64,000 nucleotides of DNA from Tetrahymena thermophila SB210 (lineage: Eukaryota > Ciliophora > Oligohymenophorea > Hymenostomatida > Tetrahymenidae), in NCBI RefSeq assembly GCF_000189635.1, contig NW_002476516.1, positions 1 through 64,000 of the forward strand, written 5' to 3'. Under the pieces are notes generated by a model. That model saw only the letters and a program-made list of their open reading frames with translations. It was not told where the DNA came from and made no database searches. Of this stretch, positions 34,997-48,887 are shown piece after piece (the stretch's first letter is position 1; every line of letters begins with the position of its first letter). The position numbers and the translations under genes were made by a program.

Positions 34997-35815
34997 TTAA
35001 ACATCTAATCAAAAAATACCTTTATTAAGATTTCAAAAATAACAAAAAAATCATTTTATTGTCCTTATATACTTTCATATGTAACAGTAAATGGATAATA
35101 AATGTAATTGCTTCTAAACTTAGCTTGACAAAATTTTCTAATTTAAAATTAATTAATTATTTATAAAATAGACTATTTAATATCCCTTTGATTAAATAAA
35201 CAATCTTCTAAAATAAATTCAAAATCATTCAAATTGAATTGTATTTATCATGTTTAACTTTTTAAAATCACTTAAAAAACTTCTTATTTAATCTCTAAAA
35301 CAGCAACAAATAAATTTAAAAATATTTTTTTTAATTTTCAAAAATGTTATTTTTGATTCCCAACAGTATTAAAGTTTAATAAACAAAGTTTTAAATAGAT
35401 AAGTGTTGTGAAAAACTACAGAAATTTATTCAGATAATATTCAATATAGATTGATAATACAAAATTGGATACGAATATACTAATAAGTTAAAGGAAAAAC
35501 CATACATTTTTTTGTTTGGATGTACATTAATTTACATAAATTTTATGTTTTGGAGAGTTCAGTATTTAAATCAAAATTAGCAAAGATATATTAACTTAAT
35601 TTCCAAAATTATTGATAGATTAATAGATTGATTAGTTGGTTTATTGATTGATTAGCTACTTATAAAATTTAACTAAAAAAGGATGTTTTATTTATTATTT
35701 TTATTAAAATTTTTCATCAAATTATAATTTTTTATTTGATTTAATAGGATATATAATTAATTATTTAAATTCGTATTTTGGTTTGAACTTTTATTGTTTT
35801 TACTTAAATAACCAA
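34997..35815. other. Intergenic spacer
   Basis: AT-rich spacer between two convergent genes, with nothing recognised. Confidence 0.6.
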
Positions 35816-37648
35816 TCAAACTCCTAAACTATTTAAAAGTAACCTTTTTTCTAAAGCTCGGCTGAAATTGAGGCAATATAAAGGAAGTACTTTTGGATTA
35901 TTGTCTATTAATTATTCTAAAGCAAAGGGTAAGAAACCATTTATATCGTTTTGGCTGTTTTAGTTTTCTTATTTAAAAAGCTTAGAAGCAAGATTTTATT
36001 TTTTTAATTTCATTTACAATTTAGATGATTCATGAATATTTTAGTTATTATTACTGATATTATCATCAAAAAGCTAGTTTTACTTTTACTTACTAAAATA
36101 ATGATCTGATTTTACTTTATTTAACTTTTACCTCATAAGGACATTATTTTAAGGTACTGGCTCTTTAAAAAATGCTTTGTTATATTCAGATTTTGTATTT
36201 AATGATGCCGTTTAGGGCTAAAATTTCTTTATTTAAAATGCTTTGTCTTTACGAGATTAGCTTGGTGCTGTTTTGGGAGAAAAATTTTAATTAAAAAATT
36301 AGTCTTAATTGAAATAAAAAGTTGGTGAGTTGATAGATATCATGAGATTATTTAGATTAATAAAGCCATTCTTTTCGTTGTTTTACTAATTAAAATCAAA
36401 TCCTGTTTGAAAGAAATTATTTTTATTAGGAAATTACGGATTTAAAGATTTAATTATCATTTAATCTCTTGTGCCTTAAACAGACTTTTACACCATCTCA
36501 AAGGCATTACTCTCATCAGTTTAAGTAGAAAGTTATTAATTTTCGTTGTTAGTGAACAGACTTTAGTTTTATGAAAACTTTGTATTTTTTTCTTCCCTTT
36601 GTTAACTGCTAGTTTATGTATTATTGCCTGGTTATTTGTTAATTTTTCTTACAACCCACTTCTTACGAGGATCAGGTACATTTTTAATTTACAAGTTAAA
36701 GTGTTCTTTTAAAAAATTATTTCCTTGCTTTAATGAATAGGGATGATTTTAATCAAACATATCATATAGCATTTAGCTTTATGTTGGTTCATTAAATTGG
36801 CTTGTTTAATGATTGCTTTGGTTTTAGTGATTCGAATTTACTTTACTCTTTTATGGAGGGCTTGGATAAAATTCTATTTGCTGTAAACGTAGTCTATTTA
36901 AATTATTTTTAAAAAGGGGATTCTTATACATATCATCGATGTCACCCTTTTCACCATTTTACTAAGCTTAACTTTCATATATTTGCTATTATTTTTATTG
37001 CTCTTTGTTTATATACTCATTTAAAAACTCCTTATTGAAGAATTATTGCTATTGTTTGACAGAATTAACTGCATCAATAGATTATTTCAGATTTTTGAAG
37101 CTTTATGATCCATTTTAATAGATAGAAAGACTGTTGGTAAGTCTACTTTATGGAGACTAAAAGTCATGTTTAAGAGGAGATAACTTAGAGGATTTTAATT
37201 GTCTACCTGTGCTTTAATTTTTATTACTGCTTGGCAATTAATTAATAAAACTTTAGGATTTGTTGCTAATATAATCTATAGTTGCTGACATACTATTTGA
37301 ATTACTATTATTCATGTAAGAACTACTTAAATTCTTTTATTTTAAAGGGCTTAGCTTCTTTGCTTAATGCTTGTTCTATAAAATATCATCAAAAATACCT
37401 AAATCCTCTTTCTTAGACTCATAATCAAAGAAAATATCTATAAAATCTACAGGTTCTTCTCTCTCTTACACAAAATTAAGAGCGCTATCAAAAATAGCTA
37501 TTTTATAAAAATAGTTTCATTCATTAAGTATTAATTTTTAAGCAAATAATATGTGTTTTTTATATAATTATGATAAATTTATTTTAATTTGATAACATAT
37601 TTGTGTCCTTAAAAACATTTTTAATAAAATTATTTAGTTACATGTCAT
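35816..37648 (-). CDS. Gln/Asn/Ser-rich protein of unknown function
   Basis: One long exon, 35816-37497, plus a predicted tiny first exon at 37642-37648 (ATGACAT) joined through a 144-bp intron; about 562 residues. The long frame is continuous and ends LLLNSLGV. It is dominated by Q, N, S and K and looks disordered, with short ordered-looking islands: REEPVDFIDIFFDYESK near the N-terminus, VPDPRKKWVVRKINKQPG in the middle and PFALEQLIDNNPKVLPLYC at the C-terminus. There are no membrane segments. An alternative first exon at 37597-37618 would also restore frame, so the start is uncertain. I do not recognise the family. Confidence 0.6.
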
Positions 37649-38818
37649 TATGCTTGCTAAAACTAATAGTTTTTTATAGATTAAATGTCTTGTTTTAAAA
37701 CTTATCAGCTTATGAAAATAACCCTACTACTTAATAATTATAAATCAAATTAATTTATTATTATTTATTTTTTGCTTCGTATTTATTTTAATCAAACTTT
37801 TTAAAATCGCATGACTTTTATATAATTTATTCCTTTTAATTTATATTATATTCTATTGAATAATCCTCAAAAAAAAACTCAAAATCTAATGCAAACAAGC
37901 AAGAAAAAACATAATTTCGGGTATTTTAACAAATATATTTTGAAGTTTTCTTACATTCCATATATAATTCAGGTACATAAATAAATATTTATGTACCCCC
38001 AACTGTAAATAAAAATTCATTTATTTATTTATTTATTAATTAGACTCAAAAAATATAACTTTTCACCAAGGACAAAAATTTATTTATAAAACTGCCATTT
38101 ACATTTGATAGCAAAAAATTATCCTTTAATTTATCTTCGCAAATATGTTGAGTAAGAATGAATTATCTCTTTTACTATCAAACATTAAGAAATTATTACA
38201 ATTTTTTTTTTTTTTTGAGTTTGGTTATGAATAGAACATGAAGTTTAAATTAGCCTTTGATACTTTTTTTTTTCTAGCTTTTGATTATAATTAAATGTAA
38301 TAAAGACCATAAAAATTAAATTAAAGAACCAAAAAATTCAGAAATAAATGGAGTAAATAAGAAAATAATAAATTTTTGATTCAACTTTAAGATTAAAAAA
38401 ACATGCTAAAATGAAGTAAATAAGGTAAAATAAATATAAACAAGTCATTCTATTATTGTATTTTTAATAGATTAAAATAATTTATCTTGAATTCCCACAA
38501 AATAATATTCTAAAACAAACCAAAATTTATTGACCATAAAATATTAAAATAAAAATATAAAGAAAAATTTGAATTTATATTTTTATATTAAGTTATACAT
38601 AGACAAAATTAAAATGGAATTTTACTAAATTTGAGAATTTTCATAGAATTGAAATAGTATTAATTATAAATATTGAGAAGTTAACAGTTAATAATTTTAT
38701 ATTAATTTTAATGTTCTAAGGTAGTATAAAGTTGGCTAATTATAATATATCCCATTAAGGTTATATTTTTTATTTTATAATAATCTGAAAAAAGTCTAAA
38801 TACAGTTGCTGTGCTTAT
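37649..38818. other. Intergenic spacer
   Basis: AT-rich spacer between two minus-strand genes. No supported features. Confidence 0.6.
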
Positions 38819-41800
38819 TCAGCTGAGCGGACTCTTATAAGTTTTTTTAGCTCTAAATTATAGCTTGTGGATATTTTCATAGTCAGGAGCAGCCTATTCT
38901 TAATCTAATTCTATAACATTTGGAGACAGCTCTCCTGGTTCTTGAGAACTGTATATTTAAGGATTTGAATCAAAAATTATTTCTTGTTATGATTGAACTT
39001 CATTTTTTAAGAAATTGAATGAAAGCTTTTAATTATTTGCTTATTTTGCTGATAGTAGATTGAATTAATTGTCGGTTAATGAAGTTACAGGAGACTCTAT
39101 CTAGAATTTTTCAAAGAAGGCAGATTTTCTATTATGGATTAAATTATTTTTAGCTTATTCCTGATCATTTACATTTACATGATCTGGTTACTCAACTGTT
39201 CTCTTACTTGTGTACATAGAATTGCCTCTTGAACCTTTATTTTATACTTTATCAGTTTTAATTCTTAATTTTTCATATTTATTTCTGAAAAGAGTCTGTG
39301 ACGAGTTCTAATGTAAAGGCTATTTTTTCTTTTACTAAAGAATATCGAGATAGAATTTTTTGCCAATTTAGCTTTTTGTTTCCAACTTCATCAGTAAGTA
39401 GCTCAAATTGTTTAGCGGGAAGTATACAAAGAAATTTTTTTGTTTATCGAAATGCCTAAATATTTAAGTGAGGCCATACTATTCATCTGTCTCATCTATT
39501 GTCAATGCTTTTTAAATTTCATTTGGTTATTTGTTTTTCTAAATTAATTTTTCCAAGTGTTTCATAATATGATTAGAAAAACTTTTCATTTTTATAGATA
39601 AAGCTCTCTTTATTGATGTGCTATTTTTCTCTGTATTTCTAGTAGAAGAATTTGGCTATGGTATATTGTGAGAAGAGTTTATTTAATTAGTTATAAATGG
39701 CTGATGAAAATAGCTGCTAGCTTGGTCAGCTGATACTATTTTCTACATTTGCAACGTAGGTAAAATAGGTTCTTCTTAAACCCTATACAAAGTAGCAACT
39801 TTACCATTTGGTAAATTAAAGGTGACAGTATTTTGTTAATTAATATTATTTCCATTGGTTTATTAATTATCTTGCAATCCTTGCTTATTTTCATTTGACA
39901 ACCTTGAAAAGTCAGAAGGGGTATATTATTTCTCGAAGGCATCTGAAAATATTATTGATTTTGGTCTCTGATTATTACGAGTTGAAGGAGAATTCACAGG
40001 AGCTTAATTAGAAAGTCTTCTTGGACCTTTAAATTAAACTTATGGAACCTAGGTTTTAGGTTTTTAATCTAAGCTAAATTCCCTTTCCCTCATATGCCCC
40101 CTTTTAGTAGGAGAAACAATAGAGTTCTTTTTCTGCAAAGGTGAGTAGTTTGAGCCTGAGTTTTCTCTCTCAAATTAGATAATTGATGTTTATTTTTCAA
40201 AATCTGTAACTTAATCATATTGAACCATAGCTGATTAATCCTAAGACTAGCTTAGTTATTTGTTTATATTTTAGATATTTTTTGAACTTTCTTCTTGCAA
40301 TTTACTGATAAAATTATTATTGTCAACATTATCGTCTTAATATTCTTCTTTATCTTTGTTTTCAGCCCATTCTTTTTGCTCCTTCTAAGATGCCATGAAA
40401 GTAAAATCAAAGTTATAGTGGAGATACTTCATTTCATATTCTTCAATTAACTCAAACTAGTCTAGATACAGCTACTCCATGTGCTGAGGCAGATCATATC
40501 GAGTTTGTAATTTGCCTCTTTTTCTAAATGATTCCTCAGTTTCTTCCTTTGTTGTTTTATTTGCATACTCTTCAATGTCTTTTTATCTTATATATTTTCT
40601 TCTTTCAATTTATTTTTGCTTAGGAGGTATGTAGTTATATCTCAGACAAGTTTTTTCTATATTTGGCTCGTAATGTAAATATCCACAGTTAAGGATATTA
40701 TGTTTAAAGCTGCCACATGAAGGGCATTAGCTTGATGATTTATAGCCATCTTAATAAAAAATTAAACTATCTCTAATATAGCAGAAAGCTTCTTTGTCAT
40801 CAGGAAACTACTCTAGTAAATTGATAAATTCATCTCTGCTTATTTTTAACAAACTGACAAAACCAATTGCTCTTATATTAAGGTCTCTAGGAAGACCTGT
40901 ATAAAATTGTGTTATTCCAAACAGCTATCCCTCTTAAATTTCCTATAAAAATTAATAAAATTGATTATTTATTAAACTATTATTTTAAGGAAAGTGTAAA
41001 AAAAATTATTATACATGAATTATTTAGTGCTTTGATGGAGTATTTTTTTGAGCTTTTGTTTTGTAATAAACTTCTACTTTTCCTTTCTCGATCAAATATA
41101 GACTTAAATTATCAGTAGAGCCACCTTTATAAATCAATTACTGAGGCTTGCATTGTACTTCTTTAATTAAACTGAATGCCTTTGAGATAAAAGCTTCACT
41201 AAAGTGCTTTGAGAAATAATTAATAATTTTTTCATTCTAATGTAATTATAGCTCTTTTTTAAGACTATCATTCAGCTGTTCAATAATTTAAGCACTTTCC
41301 ATTTAAATCTGCTCACTGTTTTCTTTCCATATGTAGCTAATTTATTTTAAATATTAATTAATCATAAGGTACTAAAAATGTAAAAATTATTAAATAACAT
41401 ACTTTCGATTACCAAAAAAATCCATGCAAAAATTTAAATATAATTTTTTTTTGTATTTTCGCTTTGAAGGATTTTCTTAGAAATGACAAAATTTTCAATA
41501 GAATAAAAAATATGCGCATTATTAAATAAATAAATAATTTACTCTAAATATTGTCTTATTTGCATTCTTAATGGATGCTTTACCTTTCTCTTCTCCATAT
41601 GAATATTAATAATTTTCATTTTTCTTCTTGCTTCTTTTACTTCTGAATACATTTCAGTAAAAATCATACCTATTTAGTTCAAGGTAAAACCAAAGACACC
41701 ACTTGAAAATAACATCATGAAAATTGCAACCAAAGTCTCTGTTTCATTAGTTGGAACTATATCACCGTAGCCTAATGGTTAAATTAGATATTTATTTTTT

Positions 41801-43195
41801 TTCTAATTTTACAATCACAAATAAAATCAAATTATTATTACCAACCGTTGTCATGGTTACAGTAGAATAATAAAAGGCAAGAGTGTATTAGCGAAACCAA
41901 ACATCATCTTAGCATCCTCTCTTAGTTTACCAGCTTGAATCTATATTATAACTTAATTTTGATACACAAATCCAAATACAAGCCATAAAGTGATCAATTA
42001 GTATTATACTTGCAAAGAGCTTAATGAGCTAAATAATATTTTACTCCTGCTTTTAAAATATAATTTTTTCTTCGAAGGCAATCATAAATTTAGAAAAATC
42101 TCTTAATTTAAAAATGAATGGTATAAATACTATCCATCTAAACAATGTACCTAAATCACTGACTTAAACATTATATGCATTTTAATCACTAGAACTCGCT
42201 TAAAGAAAGCTTGTTTTATCGAAAATTAATAGCATAAGAATAGAAATAAAGCTACTAATATCTACATAAAAATGAGTTTTTAAATAAATAGAAAACATTT
42301 ATTATCGATCTTTTGAGAGTTTCATATCCTCATAATAGCCTGTATTTAAATTTACAAATGAGTTAACAAATATCAAACCAAATGAGATTTCAATTACTAT
42401 ATGTGGCACTAAGTCATCGATATTCATTTTGAAGCTAATAATAATACTCATGAAGAAAAATATCAATAAAATAGAAACCAAATTAAGAATTTCGAGATAA
42501 ACTTTCAGAATGCTTCTTGGATTGAATGCAGGCAAAAATATATCAATTTGTTTCATAAATTTTGTAATAATACTATTTTTACGATCCCTATAATCTTAGT
42601 CTCCTTGAGAAGAGCCATTATCAGTATATGAAAAGTGTTTAGTATACGTTCTATCAGATGAATTATCTCCTATCATTTTATACTACATATGACTTAAATT
42701 CTTAAACATTCTTGTATTTATCGAGTTAGCTAATCTTTTAACTTGATTCTTTAGGCGAATTTAGAATATTAAGTCATTAAATTTGCTTTTTTTATGTTCT
42801 ATCATATATCCATTTCTCCTCTCTTTTGTTTATGGGTGCTAAACATCTTCTTAAGCTACATCTTATTTTTCATCACTATAATCTTAACTGCTAGAATTAT
42901 CCTCATCGTCATCTGCGTTGCTCTTATCTTTTTTCCTTTCAGAGCTTTATAAATACTAACTTAATTGGTTTTCATTATTATCTCTATTTTTTTAATCCTT
43001 TCTTTATTTTTTAAATCCCAGATTTCCATCTGAAATCGAGTTTCTGTCAAAAAAGTTTAATTTTCTTAAATCTAAAGTTGTAGGGGAATGGGCACCTTAA
43101 GAATAGTTTCTATCTTCACCCCCGTTTTCTATAGAGAGAAAATTTCTTCTGGTAGTGCTACCTCTATTAATATAATCACTTTGATGATCAAACAT
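38819..43195 (-). CDS. Cyclic-nucleotide-gated-type K+ channel, paralogue 1
   Basis: Four exons: 41842-43195, 41543-41771, 41015-41336 and 38819-40942 (4029 nt, 1342 residues). A polar 200-residue N-terminus precedes six membrane segments. The pore ends TMTTVGYGD with filter residues 450-455; the Gly452 codon is split by an intron. S4 (FRWIVFIPFIFKLRDF) has few basic residues, so voltage sensing may be weak. S6 is followed by a C-linker and a divergent cyclic-nucleotide-binding region (LSLYLIEKGKVEVYYKT, then EGQLFGITQFYTGLPRD). Next comes a Cys/His cluster, CPSCGSFKHNILNCGYLH, likely a zinc site. The last 650 residues are polar with scattered ordered motifs (GLTQIFRHFDKQKNFFVYFP). It is the EAG/CNG-like type abundant in ciliates, probably in plasma or ciliary membrane. 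It has the same exon layout as the gene at 51479-55897. Confidence 0.93.
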
Positions 43196-44857
43196 TGGAA
43201 GTATAAGATTTATTTATCTCTAAGAACTTCCTTTTTGTGTTTGCCTCTTCCTTTAAAATAAATATCTTAATTTGTTGCTTTTAATACTAAATGTAGAGCC
43301 TACTATTTGTTATGTATAATTTATTAAAAAAATTACTAATATCAACAATATTTATAAAATTCATCCTTGAAAACATTATTCTTTGAATTATTTCAAGCTT
43401 TTCAGTCATCTATAATTACTTTTTAAATTACAAATTACTTGACCAAACAATTATAAGTTCTAATAATTTATTGGAAATGTTTAATACAATAACAAAAAGT
43501 ACAATAGTTATGCTTGAAGCCTAAATAACTTTATTCTTATAATCAATTTCATTGATTAATGATCAATAGATTTATTTTAATTAACTTGACATGTTCAAAT
43601 GTATTTTTATTGTAAGTAATCTACTCAGCTCAGTTTTTAAAGCTTAAAATTTCTTTTAAAATACTCAAATATAAATACTTAAAAATGGCTATAAAGATAA
43701 AACTCCAATTTTCCAGTTAGAAATCTCATTTGACAGACCTAAAAAATTTGTAAAAATTCATAAAAAATTATATGAACTATTTTAAACCCCGATTTAGTAA
43801 ATATTAAATTATTTATGAAATTATTGTCTATAAAATTCTACAAGTATTTTGGAAGAAAAAAAAAAGAAACAACCAATATTAATTATTTCCGAAGTCTTAA
43901 TAAATTATGATTCAAAAAACATGAAAATTAAAACATAATTTAAACATATTTTTGAAAACTAACCTAAAAAACATTGTAAAATTTAATAACAAAAATATGT
44001 TTATTTTTTAAATAATTAATTTATGGAATAGAATGTTTTAGTAAATTGATTAATTCTAATTTTTCATAGATTATTCTGCTTAACTTAATTAATATAAAGT
44101 GCTCAAAAAGTAATTTAAGATTTCTAAAAAATATTTTGAGAATATGAAATTAAATTTTTATAATAACCACTTTATCTGACATATTTCAAATAAGAAGCCT
44201 AAAAGTTCTTTAAAACTTAATTAAATCTCAAAGATGTGTTAACATAAAGTCTTAAATTTTTAGAAAATAATAATTTGAGTAATTAAAAACTTTTAAGAAA
44301 AAGCCTAAAAAACTATATTTCTGAATTTTTATAAAAACACAATTTTATAAATTTGATTGAATGTAATTTAAATAAATTCTTCTTTTTGATTTATTATATT
44401 TTTTAAACAAATTGTTTTTACTGACATATTTTAACTCATTTAAATTAAGATAAAAAAATTCCATGATAACTGTAAATTATGTTGTAAAATAAACTTTTAA
44501 AATATTAAAAGCAAATTTAAAATAATATTTTTAAACTAATTTGAATTAAAATAATTAATTCAATGGTAATTGTAAAATATTCAATAAAACTAAAACTAAA
44601 AATTAATTACTATAAAAAATTGACAGAAAATTTAAAATAATTTTTTTGGAACTAATTTTAATTAAAATTGTAAATTTAATGATAGTTATAAATTTTAAAC
44701 ATAATACAAATAATAAACTATAAAAATAATTGATAGCATATTTAAAATAACATTATGATATTGATTAGCTTAATTTAACTAAAATTATGAACTTCAAAAT
44801 ATTTATTTTAGAAATTAAGATTATTAATTTGCAAAATAAATGGTTTTGGAATATAAA
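43196..44857. other. Intergenic spacer
   Basis: Long AT-rich spacer upstream of K+ channel 1, which should hold its promoter. Many short A/T motifs recur around 44400-44760, but I found no gene. Confidence 0.6.
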
Positions 44858-46129
44858 TCAATAACCATCGTAATATTAGCCAAAAACCACTAAATTTGTC
44901 ATTTTTCTCTTAAAGTTTTAGATGTATTTAGAATTATAAAAGTATTGTATAGAATCAAAATCAATTTTTATTAATTATTTATTTTATGTTATTACTTATT
45001 AGAGAAGTTAGGCCATATCTTGTTTTATGTTTTCTTCTCTTAAAGTTAATTTTAATTCAATTAAGTTTTTATTATCCTTTATAAAACTGACTAAAGGCTT
45101 AATTGTGTGCTCATCGATACTTTTTGATGAAAATCCTAGGCTTAAACTTAGTAATTTAGGTATTTAATGCAATTTCTCAAATAAGATTTGCATTCCTTTT
45201 GAAGTCAAGTCATTTCTTACCATAAAAATATCTATACCTTTAAGTTGTTTACACATAGTTAAACTTGAAGTAAAATCTATTAATCCTTCATCTGTAATTT
45301 TATTATTATATAAATCAAATTTAATCACAGACAAGCTTTGTAATTGTGCTAAGCTATTTCCTAAACTGGATAATCCACTATCCTCAAACATATTTCCATC
45401 CAAGTACAATACCAACTTTTAGAGATTCTTAAACTTCTTCAATACCTCTGAAAATTACTCTGCACCTATCTTACTGATAAAATTTCCTTATAGATTTAAA
45501 CTAAGCACTAACAAAGAAGTGCAATTTGCAAAAGCTTCAGACAAATATTTAATATCTTGGTTTTCTAGACAACTTTCATAAATATCAAAATAAACTTCTT
45601 TAAGTTTAGTTAATTTAGAAAGTGATTTTTAAATACTCTAGCTTAATCCACACTAAACATTATATCCACAATGAAGATTTAACTTAATCATATTTTGCAA
45701 ATTTCCTAAGTGTTTAAATAGCTGTTCATTTCCTGATTTGCTTATATTTGTGTTTGTTAACTCTATAGTAAGATCTTCCAGCTTCTTAATTTACTCTAAG
45801 CCTTTCATCAAAGCAGCTAATCCTGCATCTTTAATATTATTATTCTAAATATTAAAATTAAGTATTTTAAGATTAGGTAAAGCTTTCCATAACGAGTCAA
45901 AGTAAAGAATTCCTTTACTAGTTATTTTATTTTAAAGCAAATCTAATTTTAGATACTCTAAATTTTTGCACTGTTTCAATTCTTAGCATATCTTATTAAG
46001 AGAATCATCGCTGATGTTCTTGCTTCTAAATGACAAATTCAGTTTTGTGAGTTATCGACACTCCTCTGCTGTTTTATTTAAGTATTCTAAAACTTAGGTT
46101 TTATTAGATTGTTATCTTGTGGAACGCAT
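44858..46129 (-). CDS. Leucine-rich-repeat protein (RNI-like)
   Basis: A single-exon 423-residue frame from the first ATG. Nearly the whole length consists of LRR units of about 28-36 residues with the ribonuclease-inhibitor-like pattern, such as KCKNLEYLKLDLLQNKI, LPNLKILNFNIQNNNI, KLEDLTIELTNTNI and LQSLSVIKFDLYNNKI. The recurrent (D/N)xGxxxL element (KDAGLAAL, EDSGLSSL, TDEGLIDF) is typical of this class. There is no signal peptide, membrane segment or extra domain. Such proteins form a large family in ciliates and usually act as protein-binding scaffolds; the partner is unknown. Confidence 0.85.
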
Positions 46130-46824
46130 ATCTTTTAAGATTTATTTATTAGTTTTAATTTATTTAACTAATCTTTTTTTGTAATTAAAGATTCCTAAAT
46201 GACTTATTTACCGCCTATTTGTTAAAAAAAGATTTAATAAGTATATATTTATCAAATTAATATATAGATTTTTTTGTGGTCATGAAAGTAATTGTTATTT
46301 TATAGAAGATATTTGAATAAAGTAATCTAATATCATTCATTTATTATAAAGCAAATATATGAAATTTTTCTACACTGTTTTATAACTATTTGAAGCTTTT
46401 AAGCTTCATAAAATTTAAATCTCTTTTGTTAAGTACCTTAATAAATGTTTTGTACCTTATTTATTTTTATTTAGGTACATATACAAAATATAATTTTTTT
46501 TATTAAAAGGTTTTTGTACTTAGAATATTTCTTCTGATTTTTGCATTTTAAGTTCATATAAATAAATAATTACATTACATTAATTAATATTATCTTATTA
46601 AACTTCAAATTAGTTTATTAGCAAATATATGTTTATTATCTTATGATTAAAAATTATTATGAAATAAAATTTCCTTTATTAATAATTTAAAGACCTAAGA
46701 ATATTTATAAATTGAGATATTTTTAATAATTAAGCACATTTAATTGTATTAAACCTTAATTACTCACTCAGTAATAAATAAATTAATTAAGAATTCAAAA
46801 AATAAAGTAAAATATACCATAAAA
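46130..46824. other. Intergenic spacer between divergent genes
   Basis: AT-rich spacer that should hold the promoters of the LRR gene (-) and the two-TM gene (+). No distinct motif seen. Confidence 0.6.
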
Positions 46825-48887
46825 ATGCTAAGCCTAAAAGATCTTAAAGTATTTGATATTTTTGCTCCTACTTATCAATAAAAAGTTCTAAATGGTAGTA
46901 ATAAAAGATAAACTATTATTGGTGGTTTGTTTTCAATTGTGATTGTTTTACTGTGTTTAGCATACGCTGTTTATTTGTTTTAAAATTATGTGAATGGATC
47001 ATATTAACCAAAGTAAAATGATTACACTTCTTACTCACCAACAGAGAAATTATTTGATTTAAAATTAAATAATATAAAAATTTTAATTTTTAATGAAAAT
47101 GAAACTCTTTTACAAAATGAAATGAGAAATAAAATTTAATATTTTACTATTTCTCTCAGTGTAATATCTAACCATAAAGTTGTTTAATAATATCTTGCTG
47201 AAGAGTGCTACAATTAAGCCTTAGAAAAATAAGTAGGAATCAAATCAGGATTTTACTATTGTTTTGGTAAATAAAATACAAATTAGCCTATTCAATTAGA
47301 GCAGAGTGAATATAAAAATACATCATTAAAAATAGATTTCAATTATTGCTAACAAAATTAAGTAAATTAAGGTTACAGATGTGCTTCTTTGATAGAAGCT
47401 AATTCTTATTTATATGATTAAAATAATAATTTTCAAATTTTATTAGAAACAGACATTTATAATCTTCATAAAAATTAAGACATTAATACTTTTTACATTT
47501 AAGACTTATTTCCCAAGCCTCATGAAATCTTAAACAATGTTATGTAGCTTCAGCTAACAAATATATAAATTATTTAAGGTATTATAATACAATACTCAAG
47601 TACAAAAACTTACTTCTATAACTTTTTAAACGAAAACTACTATATCCCATTAAGTACTAATCCAGACTAGATTAATCCTATTTCTACTGAAATTAAGTTA
47701 GATAAACCTATTAAATACGAAACAATTTAATTTGTTCCAATAACTTAAGTTCTTTCTGAAGCTTGGACAACTATATCATTGCTTTTAGTATTGGGCAATA
47801 TAGCTAGAATTATATCAGAAACAGGATTTATGATTGACTTGATATAAATTTAATTGAAATTTTACTATAAAAAGACAGCAAAAAAGCTTTGTCCATAAGA
47901 CGAGGATTAATATAACTCTTAAAATACATTAAACGATTCAGCTCAGAATGTTATTAAGATAAATGAAAAAGTTGAAAACACAAACTACAAAAAAAATATT
48001 CAAAATTATTTTAATTTGTCCAAATGGTAAAAGTAAAAACAAAATGAATCACCTTCAAAATTTATCTTTTAGATTTATTTTAAACCTTAAAAAATATTTA
48101 ATTTATTTTTTATTTAAAATAAAATAAAAACAGATTTTCAATATTTTATTTGCCATCAATTTGTTAGAAGAGAAAAGACAAAACCGAGGAACAAATTACT
48201 CTTGAAAATTTAATAAAGCAAACAAATAATGAAATGAACATCTACGAAATGCACAAAGAATTATTAAAGATGAAACTTCTTTTAAAAATGCTAGTTAGCC
48301 CAGAGCAATATGCTGCCATTTAGATGTGTGGTTGTGATATACTTTAAAATGCCTCTACAGATATGAAAGTGAATGAAAATAAAGATAACATTGATTTAAC
48401 ATTAAAGGGAGATGAAAGCAAAAAAGTTGATGATAGTACAAGTTTTAATATTTTTACAAAATACTAAGAAAGGCAAAGCAAATTAAATGATAATATTATT
48501 AAAAATGATTTATAGGTTATTATATCAGAGGATTAAAATGAAAAATATAAAAATAAACCTTCAAACTAATAATAAATCAATGTCTAAATGCAAATTTTAG
48601 ATAAAACTATAAAATAAAAAAAAATTCTACATTTAACCAATAAATAATAATAACTTAATCATCTTGAAATACTGAATAAAATTGATTTAGATCCTAACTT
48701 TAAAAAAGAATAATTGGAAAAATTTTTATCTTAAGATAAAGGAAAGTATCAAGATAATGTATTGAATTAAAGGATCAGAAGCTGCATGTTGGGATTAGAG
48801 ACACCTTCGATTAACTCTCTTTAAGCTATTTTTAAATTAAATTATAATATAGAGTAGATTTAGCCTAAACTAAATCCAGTCGTATGA
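46825..48887 (+). CDS. Two-transmembrane protein of a ciliate-type family
   Basis: Two exons, 46825-48032 and 48173-48887, with a 140-bp intron; 640 residues. The protein starts MLSLKDLKVFDIFAP. A first membrane segment at about 34-57 (IGGLFSIVIVLLCLAYAVYL) is followed by about 250 residues with several Cys (AEECYNQ, FYCFGK, FNYCQQ, YRCASL), which places this part outside the cytosol. A second segment lies near 315-338 (WTTISLLLVLGNIARII). The remaining 300 residues are polar and cytosolic, with a short ordered stretch ELLKMKLLLKMLVSPEQY. I know no function. The architecture (short N-terminus, TM, Cys ectodomain, TM, long tail) resembles large paralogous families in Tetrahymena. The exon 1/2 junction could be shifted by a few bases. 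Confidence 0.75.
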
